A stretch of 64,000 nucleotides of DNA from Gonocerus acuteangulatus (Eukaryota; Arthropoda; Insecta; Hemiptera; Coreidae), in the NCBI GenBank assembly GCA_946811695.1, contig OX328125.1, positions 40,082,836 to 40,146,835 on the forward strand, given 5' to 3'. Positions within the stretch are counted from its first letter, which is position 1, and every line of letters begins with the position of its first letter. This document shows positions 22,252-46,500 of the stretch, in pieces. Under the pieces are notes generated by a model. That model did no database searches and was not told the DNA's origin. It was given only the letters and a program-made list of their open reading frames with translations. The position numbers and the translations under genes were made by a program.

Positions 22252-22924
22252 TTATTTACATATATATATATTTGTCTGTTCGCGTTTTTCTGGCCTCCCT
22301 AATGGTCCATTTTGATGAAATTTGGTACAAAAATCTTTCATCTAATTTAAAAGGTCAAGTTCGTTAACCAGCAGAATCCGTCCACCGGAACATGGTTTTT
22401 GGAGCGAAATTTGCGCGAAAAAAATCGTTATGCTTGCAAGTACTCGTTTTATAGGTTTATTCGCCTATAAAAACGAATGAAACCATTTTAAGGCGATAGC
22501 TTTAACCGTTTTCGAGAAAAGTTGAAAAATATTTGTTGAATCAAGTTTTTGGTTTGGGTGCTTAGACTCATGGGATGCATTTAAAATATTTTCTTAATGT
22601 TTGAAATTTATGTAAACAAAGATGTTTTAATTTTGGTTACGTTTGGAGTTAAGGAAGGATTAGAATAAAATATTTTATTTTTAGACATGAAAAGTTCTGG
22701 GAACTTCGTATATTTTCCTTAATTTCTCGAAAACGGTTAGTAACCTTGGTAAGCGGAAGGTAACCATTCAAAAGCTTACTAAATGCTCTACAAATAAGAT
22801 TCTGAAGCAATTTTCGATTAGGCGATGTCAATCGAGACTGGAGAAATAAGTGCTTAAAACTTCAAATGTGTTTGTTTTGTTCTTTTAAACGGGTTTTTGT
22901 AGTTGTTTAGCTCACTTTTTAATT

Positions 22925-22969
<45 letters not shown>

Positions 22970-23240
22970 GGGATTATTTGTAGAATTAGTTCTATAGTAG
23001 AAGAGTATGAGAAAATTTAAACATTTTGATATATTTTGATTTGATATTTTTCAAATCATTGAACAGTCACTAGGAGTGGATGAAGGGTGCTGCCCGACCC
23101 TTCTTCTGTCAGGTAGAGGTGAGGGTCTGAGCGGACCTTTTTGAAGTCATAAATTATTTCATGAAAGGTCTAACCAAAATTATAACTGTTTCTATTTCAA
23201 CCTTTCCAAATGACATTAGGATTAAGAATGGAACCGCGCT
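22030..23240 (+). repeat. Dispersed repeat family A, longest copy
   Basis: It begins with tcatagggaggaaccccgct, includes tgatgaaatttggtacaaaa and a (TA)n tract at 22180-22242, then gtttttggagcgaaatttgc and ttttaaggcgatagctttaa. It ends near gaatggaaccgcgctaagatg. A T38 run interrupts it at 22926. The inverted partner is at 56450-57420. I see no coding capacity; the superfamily is unknown. Confidence 0.85.
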
Positions 23241-24327
23241 AAGATGATGCAGTTTCTGCGATTATTTACAAAAATGCATTCTTTGGAAGACTTAAAATAA
23301 AAACAAATTTTAAAGTATTTGATATCGGAACAGGGATAATCAGTCCAGATAATCCTTGATTTTATAATAATTACTGGTTGTAAAACAAAATTTGAAAAAA
23401 AAAAAAAAAATGAATACGTGCTTCGGCATCGAAACTATCTTACAGACTCCCTAGTTATTTCAAGTGACTGAAGTGCTTCCATCATTTTATTCCTGCTATA
23501 GGCATGCTGGAATTTGATGAAAAGGTGATTCAGATCCACATCATGTTTGCAATCTATTTCAAGCATTTTCCTAATTGAAAATAACTGATCTGAAGTTGAC
23601 TTCCAGGACAAAAACTGTTCTTGTATTCTCCAAGTATGGCCTCACCCCTCTACATCAACCTCCTGCTAAAGCCCATTCAGTTAGATGGAATAGTTCTAAG
23701 CCCGCATGTGCGAATTTCTGCCGAAGGGGCCGCCATTTACATTAATATTTCAATTATGAATATGCTATGTGAAAATCAATCCAAAAACTGATTATGTCTC
23801 ATTTAAGACAAGGAAGGCTATGAGAGGTCAGGTGAGGGAGATACTGTTTAATATTTGTCAATACTTAGCTAAAGCTAAGGGCTGAAAACAATTTAGACTA
23901 TAATGTTGCCTGTTCAAATAGACAGTTGGATGGAGGGGAAAGGGCATGACCCTTCCTGGTAGGAAATTGGCGGTAATAATCCTCTTACCGTCGCTAATTG
24001 CTAAACAGTTGATGCGCCGTTAAAAAAAAAAATAAAATAAAAAATAATCCTCTTAGTCATAACCATATCCCTATGAAATTTAAAACGTTTTCAGCCTTAG
24101 CTTTGGCTCAGTATTTATAAATATCAAACACTATCTCCCTTACCTGACCTCTCATAGCCTTTTCTAGTCCTAAGCGAGACATAATAATTTTTTATTGAGT
24201 TTCACGTAGCGTGTTCATAATTGAAATAGTAATGCAAATGGCAATTAAACTCCTTGGGTTATCTGAACAGTCTATAATACCCACACATAGGATCTTATAT
24301 GTAGTGAGGAGGAGCTCTATTCCTCTG
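23241..24327. other. Intergenic DNA with an old inverted repeat and a SINE tail piece
   Basis: Arms near 23820-23890 (ggctatgagaggtcaggtgaggga) and 24110-24165 (inverse) mark an old foldback repeat. The piece at about 24000-24035 (cgctaattgctaaacagttg, then gatgcgccgttaaaa) resembles a SINE tail also seen near 40038. No gene is visible. Confidence 0.6.
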
Positions 24328-24540
24328 TAATTTTTAACGTCCATTTGTTATTAACTATGAATTTTAGGAAGGGTTATCTATAGGTTACCACCCTTTTCTA
24401 GCCAGGATAGGGTTTATGCCTTTTCTTTTTTCGAAAGAAAAGCCACCACCCTTAGTGGGAATCGAACCCACGACCTTTGGCACGGAATGTTAAGTGCTCA
24501 CGCCTTAACCCTCACTGCTATCGGGTCTCCTAATTTTTAA
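24328..24540 (-). mobile_element. tRNA-headed SINE family 1, full copy
   Basis: The minus-strand head begins GGAGACCCGATAGCAGTGAG. A box A-like GTTAAGGCGTGAG and a box B GGTTCGATTCC follow, as in a serine/leucine-type tRNA. A body with CCTATCCTGGCTAG follows, then a tail GGGTGGTAACCTATAGATA ending in GGACGTTAAAAATT. The 10-bp direct repeat taatttttaa (24328-24337 and 24531-24540) is a target duplication. Confidence 0.92.
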
Positions 24541-25371
24541 AGTTGAGCCTATTTCTCTTGTTTTTATTTGGGCTCTCACTAGAATGATGGCATCTTTTCC
24601 TCTGAAGTTCCAATAAATTGGTTAGACAGTACTCATATTTTATTTTTACAGCCTGCCTAATGTTTTGCTAAAGAATAACGTTTTTGTACAAGTGATGCGG
24701 TCAGCGTGTATAGGTTTTCTCTTTCTTCACATTTTATTTATACAATCGTCAACAGCAGGTATTTCAGTTTGGAAGTAGAATAAATTATTCGCTTAAGCAG
24801 ATGCTCAAAAAATGAAAATGTAATTATTTCACATGAAATAATTACATTTTACAGGATACAAAAATAGGAATAAATAAAAGACAATTATTTCTTTTTCTAT
24901 GAAAAAAGTGTATTTTTTCATTATCACATCACTCAAATATCACACAAACATTTGTACATAGTGAACATGTATAATGGCATGTAATTCTGATAGATATAAT
25001 TTAATACATAGTACTAGGAAAAAATATCAATCTTACATGCCGAAATACAAGTTGTCTCAAAACTCAACTAAACCATCATAAAAAACTAAAAATAAATATT
25101 TATTTTTAACAAAAATGAAAAATGTAATCCTAGTTCCTTATAGTAATGGAACATACGGAATGAAAATTCTTTCGTTCATTAAGTCCTCGCAAATACAGCA
25201 TTTCATTATAAATAAACAAAATCTCCCCTTATATTACATGCGACTAGAGCGCCCTATATAATTTATCCAATCTTTGTAAATTTACAAATATAAATACTGC
25301 TAACATAAATAATGAGATTGAGGAGAAAGAATGAGGAGGGGATGAGAAAGGATCCACAAAAGGGAGCAGTC

Positions 25372-35947
<10,576 letters not shown>

Positions 35948-36080
35948 TACAATTAAAAACCTGTAGGAAAGAAAATAGATTTTAGAAAAATTGTGCCAAC
36001 TTTTATATGTAAAACCAAGAACCGGGCAGCAAATTACTGTTTAAACCCGGTAATTATAATAAATCTAAATAGGAACTTAC

Positions 36081-36190
36081 TTGATAAATCCCTTGAAATG
36101 TATTCAAACACTAATAAACTTAAAAATCACTTCTAAAGTGTCACAAGAGAACAACTAAACGTTTTCAGTAAACTCGAGAAACCGACTGAA
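36081..36190 (-). promoter_or_regulatory. BiP 5' UTR leader exon and probable initiator
   Basis: A strong donor gtaagttcct (36080 downward) ends the leader exon. TTCAGT on the minus strand at 36190-36185 fits the arthropod initiator TCAGT and is the inferred start site. I see no convincing TATA box at the usual distance. Confidence 0.5.
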
Positions 36191-36241
36191 CACTATATGT
36201 AGTTCCAACACTTACAAGAGAGGCGAGGAACCTACTCTATT

Positions 36242-36260
36242 CGTGGGGTTTTCTTATTGG
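36242..36260 (-). promoter_or_regulatory. ER stress response element (ERSE), perfect match
   Basis: On the BiP strand the sequence is CCAAT-N9-CCACG, the exact consensus bound by NF-Y with ATF6/XBP1. It lies about 55-75 bp upstream of the inferred BiP start. BiP is the classic ERSE-controlled gene, so stress induction is the natural inference. Confidence 0.88.
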
Positions 36261-36284
36261 CTGTCCCCCTTCTTTGATTAAATA

Positions 36285-36303
36285 CGTTCTGAAATCTTAT
36301 TGG
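36285..36303 (-). promoter_or_regulatory. Second, imperfect ERSE (CCAAT-N9-GAACG)
   Basis: It has correct spacing and a perfect CCAAT, but the second half matches CCACG at three of five positions. It sits 43 bp from the perfect element. Confidence 0.5.
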
Positions 36304-36316
36304 CCAAACTTTACGA

Positions 36317-36335
36317 GCTGGCCCAATCTCATTGG
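36317..36335 (-). promoter_or_regulatory. Third, imperfect ERSE (CCAAT-N9-CCAGC)
   Basis: It has correct spacing and a perfect CCAAT, and the second half matches the first three bases of CCACG. It sits 32 bp from the second element. GGAACATTCC at 36341-36350, next to it, is a two-unit heat-shock-element-like inverted repeat. Confidence 0.45.
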
Positions 36336-36762
36336 AGTCTGGAACATTCCAGGGGCCCCCGGATTTTGAGTCCTACGTGTGCCCTTATGAAATATTTTGA
36401 AAAATTGAGGCACCTTTTTTAAAAAATACCTTTAAATTGTCAAGATTCTTTAACAATATTTTTATTTGTATAAAAAACATACTTTAAAAAATAAATGTTA
36501 CTCCGATGTTCAGAAATCACATGTATTAATTATAAATCACGTGTCAATTTTATTTCTTTGTAAATAAAATAAATACGGACTTGGCATAAATAAATACATC
36601 TTGAAAAGGAATGCCTGCTTTATCAGAAACATACAATGATGAAAGATTACAGGAGGTTTCTCGGTTATCTTACAGAAGGTTTTATTGTTTCCAATCTGCT
36701 CTTAGGTTTCGATTTGTTTTTGATATCTCCTTATTTTATTCTTCCCATTAGTGTAATTCATC

Positions 36763-38043
36763 ATGTCTGTTAGCCGTTTTAATGGGAAATTCAACTCTAT
36801 GGAATGTAAAACACCGTTTTTAATTGGTGTTGCCGGTGGAACTGCTAGTGGAAAGGTTGTAACTTCTACATGAAATCAATAATTTAGCGTTTTTTTAAAG
36901 TATATTTTGTTTATTTCTTTAATCAAAGTCTTAGGTATTCCTTAGATAAGAAGTTATTGAATCACCATTCAATTTTTATCACTGGAAGAGAATGAATCTG
37001 TGATTTTAATGCCTTTTATCAGCTAGACTTCAATTAAAGAATGTTCTTACTAGGGTTTCTACCTATAAACAATCTTTTTTATTTCTGATCCTATTAACCT
37101 CTGTTTCACTCTTTTTTCTTTCAGTCAACAGTTTGTGCCAGAATAATGGAAAAACTAGGGCAGGTTGATGTTGATCATGCTCAAAGAAAGGTCATTACAA
37201 TTAGTCAAGATTATTTTTACAGAGAGCTTCCTCCTGCAGAAAAAGCAAAAGCTTTGAAAGGCCAATATAATTTTGACCACCCAGGTTGGTGTTTCCTGTA
37301 AATTGACATCTACTTTCCTGTCAGATTATTCGTATATAGGAAGTCAATTTCTTATATACTTAAAAATCTTTTTAGACCAAAGAGCGATCCTGAGAAAATT
37401 TTGTGCTGCTTTACTTGAAATATCTCAAATTTGCATACAATTGCTCTGTTAGGAAATAAGGACCAGAGTGTGCATGTAATATTTTTGATTATGTGTATCC
37501 ACTGGTCCTTAATGCAAAAAAAAAATATGTGATAGATCAAGTTGCATTAAGAAAAAAAAACTGGTTCGACATTGTGTGAAAAATACTTTCAAGAAAACGT
37601 CTAAAGATAAAAAGTGGTTTTATTGTTTCTGTATTAAATTTACCTAGTATTCCTCCTTCTCCTCGTTAGTACTGCTTTATACATTATATACATATTTACT
37701 CCAAATTCATTGTGAAAAGGTAGTCAACTGTTGAGATTGAGAAGCTCTAGATGATCAGGGTTTGGTCATGGGAATAAAATGTAGTTTTATTCAACATATG
37801 ACTGTGCCCTGATCTTCTACAACTTCTCATTTACTCCAAGCGATTAATTTTTATATCAAGATTTAACCATTTAAAATTCATAATTTAAGTATATAAAACA
37901 AAACAAATAATTATGATTTAACAATTAAAAAAAATGTTAATCATATTATTAACTTATAAATTTAATTTTAAATAATGCATTTTTCATACCAACACAATTT
38001 GATTCCTCTTATTTAAATTAAACTGAAGGTATCTTCTTTTATT

Positions 38044-38096
<53 letters not shown>

Positions 38097-39144
38097 GTAC
38101 CCCGGAGGTAAAGGACACCATGTCACATATTTGCAATTTTTTTCAGGACAGCCAATTTTTCATCACTTTGGACTATTAAAATTTGTTTCTACTTTACTTA
38201 TAGAAACAGTTTAACGAACCTTTTTCACATTTTTATTGACATTGATAAGTAATTGGAATTATTGACCATAGTCATACAATACCAGGTCCTCCACATGGTG
38301 TCATTTACCTCTAATGAAAACGGACATGATTTTATTTTTCACTGTCTTATCTTTGTTGTTTATGGTAACAGGACATAGTGCCTTATAACATTATATGGAT
38401 CAAAAAACCCACATTAAAATCATGTTGTTAAGTCAATTTAATAAAAAAATAGACATGGTGTCCTTTACCTCCGGGGTACAGATATAATCTAATAAACCTG
38501 CTATCGCCAAGTCTACATTTAATGTGAAGATTACAATTTTATTTGGTTCTTCATATGGTATTAATGTTTGCCTTATGTAATTTTTTAGATGCTTTCAATG
38601 ATGAGTTAATGTTAAAAACACTTAAAGATATTCTTGATGGGAAGAAAATAACGTTAGCTACCTATGACTATCGCACAAATTCAAGGTAATTTTACAAACC
38701 ATTGACAAATAAGATAAATATTAGTCAGAATTTTAAATTTTTTTATTACTTCCTAATTACTTTTTAGCTAATTAGAGGTTAAATATATGCCTTTAATAAA
38801 TTTTTGTTGGCTTTAATAGAATATTCTCTCTTTTCTCTATTACATTAACTAATTTTTCTTAGGATTGAATAAGAATTCTGGCAATTATTGAAATAAGAGT
38901 TTATTTGTAAACTAAATGAAAACGTTCTCTACAAATAGTTAGTTACTTATCTCCCTTTTAAAGTTTCTTTGAAAAGAAGATCTTTCTTTAGGAAGAAATC
39001 AGCTTATATGGTTGATTTCACGCCATTAATAGCAAGTCGTAAGCTTAATGTCCTCACATGATGAGCATGTGATAACAAAATTACTCCTTATTCAAATATT
39101 TAGGGTGTTAATATAACTGGTGAGGGGGTTTCTATCCCCTGCAG

Positions 39145-39178
<34 letters not shown>

Positions 39179-40067
39179 CAATTACACAAATATTTATTTT
39201 TTTAAATTTTAACGCCCATTTATTATTGACAACGAATTTTAGGATGGGGTATCTATAGGTTACACCCTTTTCTAGCCAGGATAGGACTGATGCCTTTTAT
39301 TTTTTTCGAAAGAAAAGCCACCACCCCCAGTGGGGATCGAACCCACAACCTTAGGCACGGAGTATTTTTTTCATATATAATATTTATATATGAATATTTC
39401 TATAGCATTTTTTATTACATTATTTTAAATTTATATTAATTAAGAAATAAAAATGCTATAGTATAAAAACTTATAAACAAATAAGCCTCAGTCAGAATAG
39501 AGGATGTTTCATAAATGATTCCACAAACTTACAGAGGTGATAATAGACCTCAAATGGAACAGAAACATTCATTTGGGATAAGGCCTGAACACTGAAGGAG
39601 CCAAATTGTAAACATTTTGTTGAATAAGAAGCCATAGCTAAAACATTATTTAAATTACGCCATAGTGGACTTGACTAACTTTTCTCCAAAAACAAGTAAA
39701 ATTTGTCTTTGTTTAAATAATTTAAAGACATTCGAACTGATTAATTGTTAAAAAATCCAGGATGTTTCATGTTTTTTTTTTATCAGCCTTGACTTCCTGA
39801 CTGCAGATAACTCACCATTAGAGAAAATGTCAGTTAAAAGTATGTCTAAATCAGTTATGTTATGTTAAATTAAGTTTCCGTAAAATGCATATACATTTTT
39901 TCAGCTGGAAGATTTAAAATTAATTATTATACAATTTTAATTTATTCTTTTCTGTGACCTGGAATGAACTGTAATAAAGCAATTACTTACATATGCACCA
40001 TTTATTTATGAAAAAATTGAAATATAAAATATTTAAACGGCGCTAATGGCCTAGTTGTCGAAGCACC

Positions 40068-40106
<39 letters not shown>

Positions 40107-42831
40107 TAGGTACATATTACAAATAATATTCTTCTTTGAAAAAGCATGAACTTTACAAATGGGATTAAAATATTAAAATTCAATTATATTATTTTGTATT
40201 CCAGTTAAAGAAAAAGTGAATTTCATTTCACATTTGTAATGCGCTCTACACCTTCGGTGTGGCATACTCCCGTCCTTTGTAACAGATCCTGTGTTGCTGC
40301 AATTAACTGCGTCATGTTGATTCTTATTTAATTGAATTTCTTATCATCTAATTATTAGCTGGTCCCACATCAAAAGATAATCAAAATACGGAATTGTCTT
40401 CAGCTTCGCCAAGGCATTAAAGTACCAATGTGTCAAGTTTGGGCTTTGGGCCGGCCAAAGTAGCGTATGAAGTACTGCCCATTCCCGAAATACCTGTTTA
40501 ACTATGCAGTCAATCCTCAGCTGCCGGCCATTTGGAATCAGCACTTTTCCCCCTGAGCGAGGGGTTTATCAGCTCACGTTCTAGGAGCTCTAAGAAATGA
40601 CCTGCATTATACCTACAAGCAATGAATATACAATCCTCTTTGTACTGTGGAATGAAAATTTCATTTACCCTTTAAGTCATTGACTACCTACCTAAGATAT
40701 AACTTGTAACTTTTGCACAAATTAACTCACATTTGGCCTTTACAAAGACCTTTCTGTCATATGTTATGAGATTATTTAATTTATTTTTTCTTTTAATCTC
40801 AATCTGTATGATTTTTAGCATTATTATGTAATCTAATAGAAATGCTTTTGAATGTAATATGATTTAATTACACCTGATTCCTGAAAAATACCATAACTGT
40901 CAGGGTAAAAATGAAGTTTCATGCCCTCAAAACCGATTTCTTTCAAATTTAGTACAATAACGTATTTTGATGCATTAAACACGAATACGTTAAAAAAAAA
41001 CTTCGCATTTAACTAGGAAAGAAGTTATTAAGCACTAAAGTTGATAGAATAATTAATAGAATTCTATTAATTTTAGCGAGTTGGATTGACTGGGGTTTCG
41101 TTATCTTCTTTAGCGAGCGGAAACGCATAGCACGTATGCCCTTAAGCGACGGGTGAGGATGCCCTTAAAATTAACAATATTTTTGAATAAATGGTTTCTG
41201 AACATTTCAAATAAGAGTTCTCTGTTTCCCAATGTTACATATCTGCGCATTCGCGTGTTTACAAATAGGCTGTTGACGCCTAGTTTTATAACCTTCCTAA
41301 CAGTGAACTATAGTGCTTAATATTATATTCTATTAGAATTCTATTAATTTTAGCAAGTTGGTTTGACTGGGGTTTTGTTATCTTCTTGAGTGAGCGTAGC
41401 GAGCGGAAACGTTCAGCATGTATGCCTTAAAGTCGTCATTTATGCCTTAAAGTCATCACACATTTAGTTGTTAACATTAGGTCTCATAACCTGCATAACA
41501 GTGAACTTTAGTGCTTAATAACTTCTTTCGTAGTTAAATGTGAAGGTTTTTTTAACGTATTCGTGTTTAGTGCATCAAAATACGTTATTGTACAAAATTT
41601 GAAAGAAATCGGTTTTGACGACGTGAAACTTCATTTTTACCACTGTCAGTGTTAAGGCTATTTCTGGAATTCTACTTTATCAGAAAAATTTACTCTTCTA
41701 TAAAAGTGGAGTTCTTCGAATTAAATTCCGAAGAACCAGTTGTGAAACTGGATTTGAGATTCTCTCGCCCATTCAAACAAATATTGGACTAGTGGTGAAT
41801 AGAATGGATACCTGCACTAACCATAACCCATTTTGAAAGATAATACTTATTATTTATTTAAATGAATGTGCTACTACTAGAAAATATGTCAAGTCCGAAG
41901 CTCCCTGTAAATTAACACATTTGGGATCTCCAAGCGCTACACTGAGGCTCACATTTTGAACTATTTGAGGATCCGTTCTGAGTTTCAAACAACTGGAAGC
42001 CCTGCTATTGGAGATAAAAATGAGTCTGTTACCTTGAGTCGTCGTTATATGCACTTTGTGAATAGTTTTATTATGAAGATTGTCATATTGTGATTGCCTG
42101 GCATCTTCTGTTGCAACTCCCTTCATAATACCATCAGGAAAACCATACCGAAATTCCGTCACTGATTTGTAAATATGTTGTTAACTTAGCACTAACTGAA
42201 TCCTAAAATCTTAGAACAACTTAATAGAATCTTTAGGCTCCATCTGGCTAGATCTCTAAATTTCCCAAAAATATTTGCTGTTTTCAATTAAAAGAAGTCT
42301 ATAAAAAGAATTGAAAAATCCGGATAAGGGTGAGGTATCTACTAAAACCATGATAAAATTTCCACTAAAAATATTAAAATGCAATGAACAACCTCAAACT
42401 GAAAAAAAAAATCAAAGTTTTTGGTGTTTTTTTTTTTTTTTTTTTAATATCTTTATTAGAAAAATCTTCAGTATCTCGGAGTATTGGCTGAAAAGACAGT
42501 ATTTTGTTTGAGGGGCATATATGTCCCACTTAAATCCCCTGCCTGTGTAAGGTTGTGAAGGGGCCCAGAAATTAGTAAGATCTACCAGAGGGACAAATAT
42601 GTCCCACCCTATTAATTGGAACCATATTTGTTTCAATACAAAAAGTACAGATTGGCAGGTGTTTTTCAATGCCCTAAAATAAATATAAAAAAAAAATTTT
42701 TTTTTGATAAAAAAGGTTTGTGCGTTAAAGGAATATGAATCACTCTTCTACACTTCTCAATAAATACTTAGTGAATGGTAATTATGGTCAAATCCTAAGA
42801 TGATACGCATTCCTTAAGCCAGATTTTTCTG

Positions 42832-42871
<40 letters not shown>

Positions 42872-43521
42872 GGGTGAAATCAACCACATGGGTCATGGTC
42901 ACCGTTAAAGGAGAAAGAAAAAAAAAAAAAACTTTATGGTTGGATTTTATTTGAATAGTATGAATTGAATTTATTGAAATATGCGTTTATTATGGATTAA
43001 GAGAATTTAGAAAAAATAATAATTAGTAAAAGATAATAATTCTGAAGGTTAATTTAATGTTAATGTTATTGGATACTGCTTGCAATGTGCATTGATAACA
43101 TTTGGATATTAAATGATATTTCTTTAGCTCAATGGGCTGAGAAGATATGGGAGATAAAAACAAACTAAGATAACATAGTTCCTCTAAATCAGATAATTAT
43201 TTTAATATATCTTCTACTTCTCAATTTGATATGATATTTGTAAAATATTATTGTAGTAAATCATCACGGTTAGATGTATGATGAAATTTTCATTTTATTT
43301 CTAATGCTATCTATTTTAATTTCTTACTTTTCAGTTCAGAAGTGTTGCAGACATTTTATCCTGCAGATGTTGTTATTTTTGAAGGAATTCTTGTTTTCTA
43401 CTTTCCTGAAATTAGAAATTTGTTTCATATGAAACTTTTTGTTGACACTGATTCAGATACAAGGCTTGCTCGCAGAGGTAATAATAAATAGATTTTTAAA
43501 AATTATAAATGAACGAGTGTG

Positions 43522-43597
<76 letters not shown>

Positions 43598-46500
43598 TTT
43601 GTGTGTGTAACCTGATATATGATTTTCTAATTAAAAGATTATATGGACTCCAAAATAATACAATTAATTTATTATTTTAATTTTTTAAACTCCTTAATTA
43701 ATAATTTGAAACACCAAACTTGCTGGAATGGATTTGGGGGTTAGTGAGGAAATCGAAAACAGCCAAAAGTACAGTAACCTGATCTATGGATAGTTGAAGT
43801 ATCTACCGTTTCTTTTATTTCTCAAAGGATGCATTATTATACCAGGCACTATGCAAATTCAAGGACACAATGTTGACTTGATGACCAAGGTTACCCCAAC
43901 TTACAATAGCTCCTTTGCACAACAGCGGATGGTGGTGCTACTGCAATTTTATTGGCATGTAAAGGGTTTAAATGATTTCTAAAGTTTGCAATAAATACAT
44001 TAATTTTTATTTTTATTTTATTTTTTTTTTCATTTCCAAAGTTCAGATTTGTTTTTATTATTTTAGTGCCACGAGATATAAATGAAAGAGGACGAGACTT
44101 GGAACAAGTTTTGAATCAGTATATGAGGTTTGTAAAACCAGCATTTGAAGAATTTTGCCTCCCGGTAAGTAGCTATGTCTACATTTATAGTAATCAATTT
44201 TTTAGTCCTGTTTTCCATTCCTGACACATAATTTGCTAAAGCTTTGTGTTTTCTTAAATGTATTTTTGTTGATTAATGGATACATTTGTTTACCCATTTG
44301 AACGGTTGCATTGCAATGATAAAATTGCTAATGGGCAATTCTAGCGATAGGATTCAGCATTCTGAGACAATTGGTGGGATCTTGGCATTACTGATGGAAC
44401 TTATCAAGATGTTGTCAGCATAAATTGCATCTGTTTGAATAAGGAAGTTTCATTCATAAAGCCAAAAGGCATTAAACCCTTTGATACTTAATTTGGGCGA
44501 GCTGCTACCTACTGTGGGAGCAGGGATTTTGTAGTCTGGCTAGGCCCAAGGACTGCCTGGCCGGTAATCTACAGTGAGATGGCATTATCGTCCGCTGTTG
44601 TCCAAAAACAAATTTTGCATTGATTTAACGATTACATAGTATTCAAATTAGCCACTTTAGTGGCTAACCTCACAAAAATGGCAGTTGTTTATTTCCTAGA
44701 AAGGGAGAGTTCTTCTCTTTAGTTATTTATTTGAGGGACATAAACAAATTAAAATCTGTCCTTTTTATATATACATATTTACATACAAATTTGAACTACC
44801 GTTATTTTGTTCTCTAGGGGTTCTGAAACGTAAAATTTTCTAGTCTGCACTTCCGGATTGTGTCATGAGGTCAACCTTAGAAGCGGGATTCCTCTCAATG
44901 GAGGGAGGGAGGAACCCCGCTAAAAAGTATGGGATGAGCCTTAGCTGACAACAGAGTCCCAGACAAAACAGTTCATGACAGGGTCTCAGTCACAAGGACT
45001 TACCTAAATATATATATTTTTTTTTATTTCAGACAAAAAAGCATGCTGATGTAATCATTCCAAGAGGAGCAGACAATACAGGTATTAAACTATTTTATCA
45101 ATTATAATATTGCTTATTTCTGTAATAATTTTGTAATTAAACAGACATAGCTGTAGCTTTAGTGATTTGGTTCATGCCTGCTTTCCTAATGATTTTTACC
45201 CCTTTAATCAAACTTTCCTTCAAGATTATTAGTTCTAAGAATTTTATTCCTAATTTTTTGGTAGTTTCTTTGTTGTTAAACTCAATCATAAACAAATAAA
45301 TACATTTAAATCTAATTATTATCTAAAATTATTTCATAGGATTGTTAAAATTAAAATACGGGTTAATATCTCTTAATATTTATGTTAAATGTGATTTTTA
45401 GTATAAATATTTTATATAATTTTCACCTCTGAAATAATTTAGAGAAAAGATTATTTGAAAATAAATATTTTAAACACACCAGGTATGAAGTAGTACTTTT
45501 TGCAAAAATGCTTTTTATTTAGTTCAATAATTATGAATGGTGTCTCCATAATTAGTCATGAATTAAAAATTAGTAGTTTTTCCACTACTTCTTGCATGTA
45601 TACATTTTTACTGAATTAAGTAGCAATTCTAGCTTTTGTTCATAAAATCAAGGTCGTTTTTTGCAATTAAAAGAAAATTAACATATTTCAATTTCGTATG
45701 TTATACGTTTTACAAGAGGTACAAACCTTTAGGCTGCAATTTTTAATCTAGAACAAATAAACAAAATCATTTTTTATAGAAAATTACAATTCTATTGAAG
45801 TACCTATGATTTTTAGGAAATATGAATTTCTATGAAAATGGTAAAAATGAATTCCCCGCTGATAAACAAATAGGTTTATTATTTAAAACAAAATCTTAGC
45901 AATTTACTAGAAAATATTAGGAAAATATTTAAAATTTTAAGTCTTAAGAAACAACATAAAAAAATTCAATATCTCAGAGGATTTAGGAGTTACTTTCTGG
46001 CCATTGGGAGTAGGGATCAATTCAGTTTTCCTAATAGAAATTGCTAGTGACGAATCTCTTATTGGGACCATCTAAGTCTGCAGTTACTTGCCAGAGAGTA
46101 AAGAGTCTAGGAGCGAAGTGTTTAAGAAAAGTGCCTCTACTATGGCTTTTACATCCTTTCTTCTTTTCTTATTTTTCCCTTTCTCCGCCCACTTTGTTTC
46201 CTATGAGGGTGTTTTGATTAGTTTTTTGATAGATGTTGATCAGATGACTTCCCTTGTGGACCAGGAATTCTCTGTCTGTTACTTAACCCAATGTGCTTTT
46301 TTTAAGCTCACTACTTTCATTTTCTGCCTGGTAAAAAGATATCAAGTTGCTCTCCTCCCTCTTTTTTCCTCCAGATTTTGCTGGTGTTTATCAGGTGATC
46401 GACTCCTGTCAGTCTACTGATGCGAAATTTCCACGGCTACTCCTCTTTTTTGTATTTTTGTTTGTGGGTCCCCCTATACCTCCACCCATAATTACCTATA

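Noticed and set aside
36191..36200. TATA box for BiP (actatatgt)
   Set aside because: It is only a few bases from the initiator-like TTCAGT, too close to act as a TATA box for that start.
46088..46420. 110-codon frame in the kinase intron
   Set aside because: Hydrophobic-rich but without splice context, codon regularity or family resemblance; compatible with chance in AT-rich DNA.
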